Position numbers and translations under genes: made by a program | Origin: Microthyrium microscopicum | Lineage: Eukaryota > Ascomycota > Dothideomycetes > Microthyriales > Microthyriaceae | Reading direction: 5' to 3' | Assembly: GCA_010405405.1 (NCBI GenBank) | Contig: MU004239.1 | Location: 918,713 to 982,712 of the forward strand | DNA: 64,000 nt | Notes under the pieces: model-generated | What the model was told of the DNA's origin: nothing | Database searches by the model: none | The model's input: the letters and a program-made list of their open reading frames with translations, nothing else | Shown here: positions 12,330 to 23,959 of the stretch, piece after piece | Layout: each line of letters begins with the position of its first letter | Position numbering within the stretch: the stretch's first letter is position 1

Positions 12330-12785
12330 CATTCATCCCATTGCGATCGTGAATCAAATGGACCACGAAATGATTCCTTATTCACTAGAGTGTAGATGCA
12401 TGGCCGGAGGCATACTGTTAGCGATTAGTGATTTCCATTCTCATGCAAATACAGGCGCAATTGCTAGCAATTTCTGTAGCTTGCTTTTCAACCTCCTTCT
12501 GAGCCTATAACCATGCAGCATCATAAAACTCCGACCGGTTGCAATATGACATCGTTGCCAAAGACCTCTCCGATGCATTAGAACTAACATGCCCACTCTT
12601 CATGCAGTGTAATAAACCATCTCTCATGAGTGCTCGGAGAGAGATGCTGTCCTCAATCATTACTATTCGTCGTCCATTCTTTCGATCCGTACTTCTTGTT
12701 TGTGACTCTCACTCGCGCTTCTGGTCCAGTGGTATCAAATTGGAGACTGTAAGAAATGTCCGATGCCACTTGGTGTTGCAAGGCA
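12330..12785. other. Intergenic region between convergent genes
   Basis: It separates the stop of the zinc-cluster gene from the stop of the RRM-YTH gene. The plus-strand open frame 12539-12895 runs into the antisense side of the YTH exon and is rejected. Confidence 0.45.
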
Positions 12786-14228
12786 TCAGTGCATACATCT
12801 GCAAAGAGCTCCCCCGATTTTGGGCTCAAGCTCTGTACCATCTCGGGCGATTTTCACCGCCTTGTTACCGTTCCATGGATTACGTAGGTGTGTAGTCCGC
12901 GAAAAGGGCAATCGTTCAAGAGATATCCATTGAAGAGCGAAAGTGTTCATCTCACCGTTCTCAGCATCAGGACCTGGGGCTGTCTCCTCAGTGTCCGCCT
13001 CCCAGAACATCCTTCCATAGCAAAGCTCGTCCACGATGTGTCCCTTTGGAATTGCACCAATTGCAGGCGTGGGGATGGATACGGGAGTAGTCTTGGCGGT
13101 GTCTTGAGCATAAGACGTTAGGGATGGCGTGGGTGGAACCTGGGTCGATGTGATAGCCGATGTCATTTTGGCATAACCAAAGAATTTTCCTGTCTTATTT
13201 GCCGAGAAGATGAGATATACTGCTTCGGAGGACTAGTAAAGTTAGTCTCTTAACCTCGGGGAAAGAGAAATTAATTTTAGAAGCATGCTTACATTGAAGG
13301 CGTTGTTTAGCACATCTTCATTCTGGATTTGCGTGGCCCAGCGTCCTGTTTCTACACTTGCGATAAGGTCATCTAAAGCCAGGCTTTTGAGTATGAAGTA
13401 GCGACTGTACCCTTTGTGTGGAGGGTTTGTGCCGGGTACTACGTCCAATGCGATTGGCAGAGTTCCTCCAACATGGTCTTCGTTCTCCCCACTTTCGTCG
13501 CCTTTGGAAGCCACCGTGGGAGATGTATTTGGCGTATCCTCAAGGCTGGACCCGTCACTATCACGTCGAACATTGAGTGTTTGCTCATCAGTCGTGAGCG
13601 AAATTGGGCCTTGAATCGGACGGCGTGGGCGGCATTTGATGGGAGTTCCATGAAGAATAGAATTGTTGAAATGAGCAGCAGCTGATTGACAAGCTTCGGC
13701 AGTTCGAAAATTAATGAATCCTGACCTGCTGGCCGGCATGTAAAAAACACTGAGAATTTCAGAGGCACTTCCGGGCATGAAGTGATCTCGCAGTTCTAGG
13801 ATTTGGGTTTTTAGAGGAATGTTTCCAACCCAGAGTCCATGCTTTCTATCTTGCGGCTTACGAGGTGGACCACGCTGAGATACGACACCTGGTTTGCGCT
13901 CTGGCGCAAATTGTGGCTGGAAGACCGGCGACCAGGGTGGATCATGATGTGATGCCGTAAAAGATTGAGGGTAAGAAGCATAGCTTGCAGGATGACCTAC
14001 TTGCTGAGGATACATGTATTGTGGAGCTTGGTGAGGCTGAGCTGGCCCAATTGGCCGATTCCAGGCATCGTAAACATATGGGGATGTCCAGTATGGCGGC
14101 GCTCCGTTATCAACGGCGACAGTGTGGTAGACATGATACACCGGTGCAACCTCATTCTCTCCGTTTGATGCAGGGACGTATGGCGGATAGCCAGAGGGGC
14201 CATAGAAAGGTGGGCAGTATTGAGACAT
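12786..14228 (-). CDS. RRM-YTH domain protein, putative m6A RNA reader
   Basis: Exon 1 is 14228-13293 and exon 2 is 13232-12786; the 60-nt intron falls inside the YTH domain and is in phase 0, giving 460 aa. Residues 1-125 are low-complexity Pro/Tyr/Gln. An RRM follows at about 130-203 (RNP2-like LWVGNI, RNP1-like SGFINFRT). A YTH domain begins near residue 273 with GYSRYFILKS, then GRWATQ (Trp297, first cage residue), EAVYLIFSANKTGKFFGYAKM, LQWISLERLPF (second cage Trp) and LRNPWNGNKAVKIARDGTE. YTH domains bind N6-methyladenosine in RNA; fungal members act in mRNA decay or processing. The domain order RRM then YTH is in one polypeptide. Compared with known YTH domains an inserted segment (about residues 340-365, Pro/Thr/Ser-rich) lies after the first strands. 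Confidence 0.92.
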
Positions 14229-17123
14229 GGAGACTCAGGTACGAAAATTGATGATATGGGAAAGAAGGAAGGTGGCAACTTTGCCATCTTCCCCCCATGG
14301 CCCATTTATAAAAACCTTCGAACCGCTGCCACAAACGGAACAATAACCGCATGGGATATGCCAACAAACATGACACCACGGCTTTTACCCCACTGAATTA
14401 TCTAGACCGCCGCCCGCGTCTTACCACCGCGTTATCCCAGGTTGTACCAATCTCAGTTGATATAAGGTTCAAAAAGGCAATTGAAAGCTTTGCTGTCCAA
14501 TAGTAGCAACTTTGTACCAGAATGTGACGTTCATTTGCAAGGAATCAGCATAAAAAATAGCACAAATCACAGGTACAAGGACAATAATCGGGTCGTAAGT
14601 GACCTGTCACAATCAAGACGTTTGACCTGCTTAGGAAGCGTAAAGAGAGAACTTTCGTGTTTAGCATGCGGCTCTGGTCATTCTCAACATCACCTCGAGG
14701 AGACTGGCGGCACTATACATTGCTCTTCATGAGATTGGTGCGAAGATTAGTTGCGGCCATATCTTGGCTGGAGGAATTAACTGTGTTGAAGGCTTTCTCT
14801 GCTAGGAAGGAAAGAGCAACAATGAACTGAAGCAGTATAATTTGGAACGACCTGTGATTGGGTGGAAGGCCTCTCCGGTGCATTTAGCGAATCAGATCAC
14901 TTCCAGCCAAAGTCTCGTTGCCCCCAATCTGTAAACCCTTATGATCTGCAAGTTTGCCAGTTTGGTGGTAGATGTTGGCACGGTTGTTATTCAAAGATCT
15001 GATTCTATAGATAAGATCTCTTCATCCATTTGGGGTTAGTGTATCCAAGGCCCCTGAACCCTACGATACTCCTTCATCGCTGCTTCCAGGTTCTCAGCGA
15101 CATTCAATGTCGGTTTTCATCCACAATACTCTATCTTTGAGAAACCTCCTGCGCAGCCGAAAGCTCTCCAGTAACTCCAAAGCTTTGTCAATTTGTTGAG
15201 TAATTGCAGAGACAAGCGAGTAGTCCGGTTTCGAAATCCGACAGCGGTTAATTGTACTCAGAGGTCTACTCTCTCCATACTTGAATACTAGTCACATTCT
15301 GCTCGCCTGATTGCGCCTAATAGCTCCTCACATCTCATACGTTTTAAACGTACGGAAGCAGTTTATTTTTGAAAAGTTACCGTACATCAAGAATAAACTA
15401 TATATTTTACATCTACCTTGTAGTGAGGCCATTAGAGTCCAGAAAGCACAATACTAACCAATGAACAACAGGTTTGCTACATACTTAAATTATTGAACTG
15501 CAAGAAATGCTCAAAACTTTGGAACCCCTTATCTTATATAGTTAAGACAGATCTACGTCCTCTACGTGATTTAAGGACCAATCTCGTGGTGCAGCTTGCC
15601 AATGAGACGACGAAATCCTAAGCCACATTATCAATGTATGGTTCAACCGGGGTTGGACTTTGTACCTTGCATAAGGCTGAACTAGTATTTCGACTTCCAT
15701 CGAGCTTTGAAATTACTTTTGTTCTTGACAATCAGAACAATGATCAATGTTTAGATTTTTATGCTTTCCAAAGTAGAGTAATCTTATGTTAATGTCACAT
15801 AGCCATAATAAATGGGATATTTGAAGAACAACAAGTACTCGTGTAGATGAGCACGACCGCAGTCGCTCAACCACAATTCCACCAAGGCCCACAGGTCCAT
15901 CCGATTGTGCATTGAGCACGTAGATATAGATAAAAATGCATCGACAACGGAATATATGATTTCATTCTTTATTACTGTGCAAATTTAACCTCAACTTGGT
16001 GCATACATGATGGTTTGCACTCAAAGGTGGCCCATATGAAGTTAAGAATCGGACTAACGATGGGTCGTTCCTTCCATAGGAACTTTCATACTGTACCCAC
16101 GATAGCAGTTCGCTCCTCCCCCCTCTCATGGACAATTGATGCTTGCAGTTTGAACTTTTGCCTGCCACGCTGCCCATCTTCATCCATCTGCAGTTACCCT
16201 CGTGTCTTGGTGTCTGTTGATGTACGACTTTGTGTACTCTTGCACAAAACAAACGCGGAACAGGTTCTAGATCAATACTGGTCCTTATCTCTTCATCAGA
16301 CTAGGTAGGTAGGTACTTTACGTCCCCCGTTTCCAACGTAATATTCTGGAAAGTGCAAGTACACCGAATAGAGTAGTACGCGGCCATTAATTGCCATAGA
16401 CTTTCGAGTGTTTTTTGCTCCATTTTCCGCATCAATAGTAACAATCCCAAGGCGCTCTAATTAGTCTTTTCTCGTTCTCATGACCGTCTTCTTGATTGTC
16501 CTCCAAGATCAACGCCCTGCACCAAGTACCCCTTGCAATGACCTAGCTACTAATCGCAATAATCATCTTTCACAGTATTAAGCGTGCAGATCAATCTAAT
16601 GCTGTGTTGTAATCATGCGAACAGGGTCCTCTTCGCCGCCTAAGATCTGTCATTGCATTGAGGGAGAGTCACCAGCATAGTCACTGCAGTATTTCATGCA
16701 CAGTGATCGAGCTGTTGAACCCCAACGCAGCATGAGTAAAAGCTTTTCTCCAATTAGATTTGGCTGTTTATCGCCTCTATATCTTCACCTTTTCTCTGAA
16801 GGTTAATTTCACTTGCTGTTTGTAAACCGTCGTTCTTGCAATATAAAACTTATTTCAAGTTACAGAGAGTTAAGGATTACAGCAGTAGCAGCCCGCAAAG
16901 GGTCAGCCGTAGTATTCAGCCACCATCGATGATGTCACGATACAAACGAGAGAATGTCTCAGCACCTTACTTCTCCTTGGCCTCACAATAAATTCAGGAG
17001 CGTCGACAATATATCCAAATCATATTTCTCTTCCACCTTTGTCCTGTGATATTTTCTTGCGGCTGCAAATCACACTCTCGTGGAATAACTCCAGGCTGAT
17101 CGACCCAAACTGCTGTGACAGCC
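14229..17123. other. Long intergenic region (2.9 kb)
   Basis: The first 200 bases should be the YTH gene promoter and the last few hundred the DUF3292 promoter. Between them I see no open frame with coding character, no recognisable RNA gene and no repeat longer than short AGGTA runs near 16305. An unrecognised non-coding RNA or lost gene cannot be excluded. Confidence 0.4.
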
Positions 17124-19449
17124 ATGACGACTATTATTGATGGCAATGATGCCTCACAAGCAGCGATTCCTCCCCAGGATGTGAAACTTCTCGAACAAAA
17201 GGTCTATGAATCACAGACTCTTGAAGACGAGCCTCAAGGCACAAGACAGAAAGTCAAGAATCTCGGTCATAGTGCAAAGAGAACCACAAAAAAGATCCTC
17301 CACATCGACAACACTGTTGAGCAGATTGGCCACGATCAGCATCCTGTGTCCAAGGAAATCGATGCCAATGCAGGATTTAACCCCTCACAAACGCTGGATG
17401 TCGTAAGATACCCCCGTGAAAAATCCCATTTCCTGACGGCATCCAGCTTCTCGAGGGACAAAAGAAGTGAGCCGTTTCGACGACTACTCCCATCAATTGC
17501 GATGGCTGCCATAACACTTCTTACAGAGCGGCTACTTCAATTACCATCGTATCTGATAATCGGATGTCAAATCTACGACGTTGATGGGACTTGAAGTAAT
17601 CACTCTTTAAGACGTGCTATGGCAGCCATCGCAATCGATGGGAGTAGGTGTTGAAACGGCTCACTTATTTTGTCCACGAAGAACCAACGAAACCATAAGT
17701 ACCGTGCTTCTTATCGCACTCATTGACTACCATAAGATGCGTTTCTTATTGGATGCTATTGGGCCTTACGACTGCGATGGGAATTACGATACTCCATGGT
17801 TTGATTGTCTTTTCAGAACTTGCTAGCTTTGATCGTAATCTCACACTGACCCATCCCAGGAAGCCGGTACACTGAAAAAGCTCAGCGACAAGATTCCCAA
17901 ACCACACAGTGTCCACGAGCTTGGCCACATTATGCGCCATCCCATAGATGCCGCTCAAAAGCAAGCTGCACAGACGCTAGACGCTTCAGAGAACCCTCAT
18001 CTTTCGCGTGAGGATAATGACAACCTAATCGATACACATCAGCAGTTGAAAGAACTCGAACAAGTAGATCTTGTGGATTCCACGACTGAGCAGCGGATCT
18101 CGGAGCTACATAAGGATCTGAACAACATGGAAGAGGAACGGGAACAGAAACGAGTGGCTTGGCTGTCAAGTCGCTACGTCTCGGGCGCTCGCGCACTTCG
18201 AGCTGATCAATACAGGTTTCCACTGCTATCGACATGTCGATGGGTAGATGAAAGTGGAGAGCCACAGGGTGTAAAGTGGTCGCAGTAGTTCAATCAGCTT
18301 CAGACTTTTCTGCATGCGGTTTGGAGTAATCAACCAACGCGCTCGCAGACTGAGTTGGTGAAGCAGGGCGAGACGAAGAAAGAGGAAGATCCGCCACATT
18401 TCGATCAAGAAGTATTGATGCAGGAAGGCGAGCGCCTAGTGATTACTTCGAGTCCGATACAGAGCTGGGCATCCGATTTGCTCAAGCTCCGGGATTGGCA
18501 GAACCCGACAATGACTGGACTCTGGCTTGCGACATGGCTGGGAATGTGGTATATCAATGCAGTATTCACGTTTGTATACCTCTATGCGGCTTTCCGGGTG
18601 CTCCAGACAAGGACACCATTTGATCAGCGAGAATCTTTACAAGAGATAACTCAACGAGCGGACGCTGATGATGAAACAAGTAATACCCTTGGTGAACTGG
18701 TAACCAGACATGGCAGCTCGGATTGGTTGGAACCAGTGCTTGATACCATAGGACCTACCGCCCAGCCGATGCTTCGAAGTGCAGCTGACTGGATGGAGAT
18801 CTTGGTCAACTACCCCGAAGCAAAAACCAACCGAGCACTAGGCAGTATTCTGGCGATTCTCGGAGTAGGCCTATTGGTGGCAAACTTTGTAAGCACGGAG
18901 TCATGTCTGAGGGCGACCGAATTGCTGTTAATTCTTGGATTCTTCCTCGACAAGCCCCTCGCTAGACGGTATCCAAATTATCGCAGCGTGCTGGTACCAA
19001 TGCATTGGATCTTATGGGACGTGCCTACAAACACCGAGACGGGCTTCAGATATCTGAGACAGCGGGCGCAAGAAATGCAGAAGAATGGCTTCCGAGATCA
19101 ATCAGAGCCCACACGACGGGCACTGATCGAGCCCAGCAGTATATCGATACCAGACTTGATGGCAGCCAAGTGCAAGTGGAACAAAACCGACGGCAGCATC
19201 GTGCTTACTGCTAATGAGATCTACTTCATGCGCAGCAAACCCCAGCAAGAGATGTGGAGGAGACGTTACGAGGACATTGTTCAAATGTCAAAGGGCGACG
19301 GGCGAACATCATTGTTCAAGCAAAATGTGCACTTCCTAGAAATTGAGTTCAAAGGCGCCGATGTTGTCAAGTTGGAGCCTCTGAAAAAGAACGATGAGGT
19401 TTTCAACATTATTTTTGCCTTTTCTAACTTGCAATGGCGTCAGGCATAG
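17124..19449 (+). pseudogene. DUF3292-family membrane protein gene with an in-frame TAG
   Basis: Exon 1 is 17124-17402 and exon 2 is 17860-19449; the first intron (17403-17859) has an unusual 457 nt. The N-terminal half is hydrophilic with coiled-coil-like segments (HQQLKELEQ, RISELHKDLNNMEEERE). It is followed by AWLSSRYVSGARAL, a hydrophobic span (GLWLATWLGMWYINAVFTFV), a second membrane hairpin near ALGSILAILGVGLLVANFVS, and a GRAM-like C-terminus ending FAFSNLQWRQA. This matches fungal DUF3292 proteins; their role is unknown, with a membrane or lipid-linked role suggested by the GRAM-like part. A TAG at 18286-18288 interrupts an otherwise continuous frame at the point where relatives have an aromatic-rich segment. 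It could be a nonsense mutation (TGG to TAG would suffice), a sequencing error, or readthrough. No intron can remove it with normal signals. Confidence 0.65.
17454..17671. repeat. Inverted repeat (two 70-nt arms) inside DUF3292 intron 1
   Basis: The arm 17454-17523 is matched by the reverse complement of 17609-17680, with about 90% identity over the best 63 positions (17461-17523 against 17609-17671). Both carry the core TACTCCCATC then GCGATGGCTGCCAT. The spacer is 85 nt. A long stem-loop could form in the pre-mRNA or DNA. A related arrangement occurs downstream of the gene at 19452-19662. Confidence 0.85.
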
Positions 19450-20172
19450 GGCAACGGCATAGCAAAACAAATGGCATACTCCCATCAACTCTGATGGCGC
19501 CCAGACGCTACGGTCTGTTATCAAGTGCTTTATTTGCCATAAAGGGCGTTCGCATTGGGCATGTTTATCAGTTACGATGGGGATTAAAGCACCTTTTGGT
19601 TAGCAGCGCTGGTGGTAGCCATTAGAGCTGATGGAGTACGCCTTAATTTTGCCATGCCGTTAATAGGGGTACGAAAACAGGTTGCGTGGGCATTTCTGAA
19701 AGTTGCGGATAATTCCATAAATCGTATCCTTTACCATCGTTCACAGCGAGTGAAGGCAATAGCGATGAAGGCATATAATTACGACCATAAACACACTGTA
19801 ATGTTAGTTCAAGCTGATAGAAAAGACGCCGGGTCTGGCCTTTGCTCTACAAATGCTGGTAAGATAACAACCCCCCAAAGCAGCGTATTTCCCATCGCAT
19901 TCGAAGGCTACCATAAGATGTGTTTCTCAATCGAGTGCTATGAATGCCATTGGATGCGATGGGTGATTGACATGTTATCGCGAAGAGACCAAATGGTCTT
20001 TTTAGCCACATCCTTTGACTATATTTGCTTTAACAGAAAGTAACACACCTCCCATCGCACTTGAAGGCTACTATAGAACGCGATGGCTGTTTTAGGATTT
20101 CCCCACGAAGAGACCAAATGGTCTTTTCAGAAGTATAAGCTCCGATCATAATCTGATACTAACAAATTCCAG
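19450..20172. repeat. Hairpin-rich insertion downstream of DUF3292, related to its first intron
   Basis: It contains inverted arms 19452-19503 and 19608-19662 sharing the core TACTCCCATCA and GATGGC with the intron-1 arms. A second imperfect palindrome lies at 19891-19963 (CCCATCGCAT at one end, ATGCGATGGG at the other) and a partial copy at 20051-20087. The segment around CTACCATAAGATG inside the palindrome also matches 17730-17750 of intron 1. The motif cgaagagaccaaatggtct occurs twice (from 19981 and from 20106). The block ends with TACTAAC then ATTCCAG at 20172, a textbook intron 3' end that aligns with the 3' end of intron 1 (both have TCTTTTCAGAA followed by GATCRTAATCT). Confidence 0.7.
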
Positions 20173-20262
20173 GCTATCAACGGTGTTCACGATATTGCTC
20201 GCGAACCAGCTGGAAACGACATTGTAAACGACTGGTGCGAACCAGTCCACTCAAATCCCTGA
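20173..20262 (+). other. Possible additional C-terminal exon of the DUF3292 gene
   Basis: Thirty codons open after the acceptor-like ATTCCAG, reading AINGVHDIAREPAGNDIVND and ending in TGA. Joining it in frame to the DUF3292 gene would need the exon to stop at CAG (19443) before a GC donor (GCATAG), giving a 729-nt intron. Against this, the frame already ends plausibly at 19449. I regard both ends as possible. Confidence 0.25.
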
Positions 20263-21654
20263 AAATGAACATGTTTTACGCCCAACAATCAAGCAATACT
20301 TTAACAGCTCCCTTCAACAGCTCCCTTTTCATGATGATTCGAGCAGATACATAAGAAACATAAACAGCGCCATTATGGTATGTAACCAACGAAGAAGTTG
20401 TTCTCAATTGGCTGAACATGATGAGTTTGGGCGCAGTAAATGGTGACGGGGCACAGTTGGGAGCTCATATACCTATCTGAAGCAGATCTATCACGTAGAT
20501 TAACCATAGATCTCAACAAAAATGGTCGAGTCACAGAGCCTTCTTGTTAAAGGGTAGGTAGGCATAGGACAACGTCTAAGCTGCCATAATCAGTGGTTAT
20601 GGACCCTCAATATGGACCCAGGACTGCCGCGTGGACGAACGAAGTCATGAACCGTCAATAGCCTACAGTATTGAGAGTCTTGCGGTTTTACTGCTTCTTT
20701 CTCCAGCCAGAAAATCTCCAGAGGTTCTACGAAATGTGTATTGTTCTTGCTCCTGAAGCCATTTCATAGCATAACGACACCGTGATACTCGAATCTCGAC
20801 CAGGGGAAAGAGAACCTTCTCTAAGAAACGTGTGCATTTCCAGTTCGGAAATTCTTGTGGAGTTTTTTAGTTTCAAATCTCTCGGAGGCTATGTCAAAAA
20901 TTTCGGCAATGTCTGAATTCATCCATACCCGCGAACCAGGTCCACCGCCGCGTCGTATCATGCGTATAATGTGCAGCGTGTTATGTACGGTGCATATACC
21001 CGCAAGATAGGTACCTAAGGTAGATCAGCACTTCGATGGATCTTGACTTTTCCGTTATTTCCATAAGTTGAGTACATGATATTGGGGTCTTGAAAAGGGC
21101 TCCGAAAGAACGAACTTTGCTTCTTTTGAGTACACTTGAATCATATCTGCAACCATTGCGTTATGATATAGGGCCTATAGCACAGACGGATTGAGGTTTT
21201 AGCTCCTCTAGCTCTCCCCAATGCGTCTTTGTTATCTTTCCTGTGTTTCATTTTGATTATGCTCGGTCACTGTCCAAAAAAGGCATAGGGTGATGGCACT
21301 ACCGTAATACAGCCTACGTATACACTCACCAAATGTAATTATACAGAGTCATTGACGAAACTTGTTAAAGGGTACTAGAATGATGAGTACTTTGGGCACT
21401 TTGATTGTTTCGAAGCACTAGTCGGGAAACAAAGTCTTGCAAAACATGTTTGGATCACATCTTCTGCTATTCTTATAACTAAGTCTTGTTATAACAGATT
21501 CAGGTACATGGTCAGATCGAGCCTGTATAAGCAACCCTAAAACATAGTTGTCCGCCATGTTAGTGCCTGTCATTTTAGTCCCAATGATCTTCCCGGAGCA
21601 AATCGGTTGCCAAGTTTATTCTTTCATGTGAATACCGTGATCCTGATCGCATGC
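20263..21654. other. Intergenic region
   Basis: No convincing gene. Short direct motifs such as TAGGTACCTAAGGTAG (near 21010) and CTTGTTAAAGGGTA (20546 and 21361 areas) recur, but nothing indicates a full element. Confidence 0.4.
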
Positions 21655-21965
21655 TCACAACCAGGTCTGACTTTGGATCGCCACCATGCTTCCCTTAGTG
21701 AGGCTGGTAGATCCCAAGGGTATGGCTACCTCTCGATTCACTGCCTTTAGAAAAATAATACCCCAGAACGAAAACAGTGTGCAATTCGTAATGTAAGTTG
21801 TGGAAAGCCAGAGTTTGTCAAGTTTGACGGCACTGACACTTGCCGGCACATGAGGACAAATGGAGTTTTGCTCAATATCAAACGCGCATATTTTAAGCAC
21901 TGGAGTATGGTTGACGAATATGAAATTAAGAGCATTTAGAGCAACAACTAATAAGACGGTATTTG
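21655..21965 (-). pseudogene. Possible exon or relic of a membrane protein
   Basis: An open segment of about 100 codons with two hydrophobic stretches (NTVLLVVALNALNFIFVN and LWLSTTYITNCTLFSFWG). It ends IQSQTWL and a stop at 21655. No start codon with a plausible leader was found upstream, and the next 80 bases lead into the HsbA-like gene's 3' side. It has the style of fungal membrane proteins of unknown function; a gene fragment is more likely than an intact gene. Confidence 0.25.
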
Positions 21966-22043
21966 CAATGGTTGAGTCTTTGACAGAGACTTAAAACTAC
22001 ATTCCTCAGCTACTCCAGAGTATTCCCTACAAGGACCGACGTT

Positions 22044-22595
22044 CTATGGTTTTCTGTACTCCGTCACCGCGCGCCCCAAGTCATTGAGTATCGAACTTTT
22101 GAAACCAGTTGTCAGTGCAGCTGTGATACCGTTTGTCTTGTGCCAGATAGAATCGAGGAATCTGCTAGCTTCCCTGTTGACGTCCTCCATTGCTTTAAGC
22201 GTGGCTTGGTGAGCTCCAACAGCGTTGACATATGGCTTGAGTTTGATCCATTGGCTGGCGCAGATACCTTGGCTTTTTGTGAGAGGTCCCGTCCATGAGC
22301 TGAGTCCAGCAAATTCGAGGACGCTGAGGTCTGGGCCATTGTGGACGTAGTCGGCGGCATATTTGAGAGTGCCTGTGACTTTATCTTGAAGCTCGAGAGC
22401 TCTGCTTATGAAAACCCTCGATTCTTGCTCGTTGCGGCCCGGATTTCCTTGCAGATGTCTTTCGAGTTGGTTGATGTCAGGTTGGACGTGCTGTAGCGCT
22501 TCGCGAACCCATTTGTCGTCGCGTTTTTGGAGTTGGACTGGCGCCGCGATAGCACCGCCTACCATGCATAGGCTGAATATGGTGGAGAATTTCAT
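22044..22595 (-). CDS. Small secreted protein, HsbA / cell-wall galactomannoprotein-like
   Basis: Single exon, 183 aa. Residues 1-17 form a signal peptide (MKFSTIFSLCMVGGAIAA), and a Kex2-type LysArg occurs at QLQKRDD. The mature part is an all-helical amphipathic protein of about 155 residues with one Cys (GICASQW) and alternating helices (INQLERHLQ, ELQDKVTGTLKYAADYV, MEDVNREASRFLDSI). Size, layout and helix spacing resemble hydrophobic surface-binding protein A (PF12296), which is secreted and can coat hydrophobic surfaces. Similarity is structural in style rather than motif-based, so the family call is moderate. It stands alone, with no operon-like partner. Confidence 0.7.
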   Translation of the reverse strand: MKFSTIFSLCMVGGAIAAPVQLQKRDDKWVREALQHVQPDINQLERHLQGNPGRNEQESRVFISRALELQDKVTGTLKYAADYVHNGPDLSVLEFAGLSSWTGPLTKSQGICASQWIKLKPYVNAVGAHQATLKAMEDVNREASRFLDSIWHKTNGITAALTTGFKSSILNDLGRAVTEYRKP

Positions 22596-23959
22596 TTTGA
22601 AATTCGAAAGTGTTTAAAAGAATGACTTAGGTATAGGGCAAATCCGAGATTGTATGAAGGTAGATACAAAAAGTAGTATTTATAAGTAGTAGCGACTGTT
22701 GTGAAAGAGTGTAACGTTGTTGTGATATCAGATGGGCGTATTCCGCTTTAAATAAATCTAATTTCGCGGAACCTCCCAATTCAGGAGAATCATTTACCGA
22801 ATGCTCTGTGAACCGAATCTCAGGGTTCACTTCCGTGCTCATCGTGGTAGGATCCGTAATCAATGTAAAAAGTCCTGTCAAGACGATAGGGCGACGAAGT
22901 ACCGGTGCTTGATGCCTCCGTGGATGTAGGCCACGCGAAAGAGTTAGTAAATCAATCAGCCCATATTAAAACGTGGCTGTTTAAGGCGAGTGCAGTCAGT
23001 AGAAATTACAGGCGGCAATGGTTGTTTTGAAGTTATAGCGTATAACCTGGGAAATAGTCTGTATTTATGCAATCAATCCCAGATTCTAGAAGGCTCATCT
23101 ATTCTTCGCTTGGATCTTTGAGAAAAGATGCGCTGCATCATTAGCCGCATCCCCTGGATAATGATCCTCGTAACACCTCAGCACTAGCTAATCTGACATA
23201 GGACAAAAAGCCTGTCCCTGTTGGCATGGAGGGAAAGTAGTCGGATCTAGCACCTAGAGGCTAGAGACGTCCATTTGGAGAAACTATTGGCGCATACCGA
23301 AAAGCCTTATCAGGAAGTGGTATACGCCGGCTTTCATGTCGCCTTGATTGGATATCTTATGTATACATTGGCTAAAGGTAAAGTCATATTGGCAAATCCA
23401 CGGTTCGGGTCTGGGGAATCTGTACTTCTGTATTTTTAGTGCCCAGGTGTATGTGAGAATCACAAAACAATTTGGGACGGTCTGAGTATACGTAGTGTCC
23501 TGCTATAGCGAGCTTAAATTTCATCCGAGCGGAAAATAAGAAATTGAGATATAGTCGATTTCATAACTGTCAGATTGTTCGAGTGATTGGATAGAGCCAA
23601 GTGAAGCTCAGTGCTTGAAATTCTATAATGTTTATATCCCAACCTGGCAATATTCCGGAACATTTGGGCAATGCCTACTTGCCCAATATGCTATTGAGAT
23701 CCTGGTATATTCCCGCTGTCCTACCGCCGCGTTCATATAGAGCCTGAGGGTTAGCACATTGAAAGAACCCGACTACCGGGCCAATGAGCTTTCGATCGGA
23801 CGTCCCGAATACCAAAATACCTCCCGAAATGTGTGATGAGGCAGAAATAGTGGACAGAAATTTCAATTGCTGCTTAGCGTCCTATCTTTAAATGTTCGCG
23901 ACTAAGACTGATTTTGGGCGTGAACCTACACGGATCATCATTTACACTTCATCGTTGCT
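22596..23959. other. Intergenic region
   Basis: It begins with the promoter of the HsbA-like gene. Open frames at 22627-22881 and 23675-23866 (minus) are short and unconvincing. The rest is AT-richer with no recognised element. Confidence 0.4.

Noticed and set aside
18265-18290. A tiny intron removing the in-frame TAG of the DUF3292 gene
   Set aside because: The only GT...AG pair nearby would be about 19 nt, too short to splice.
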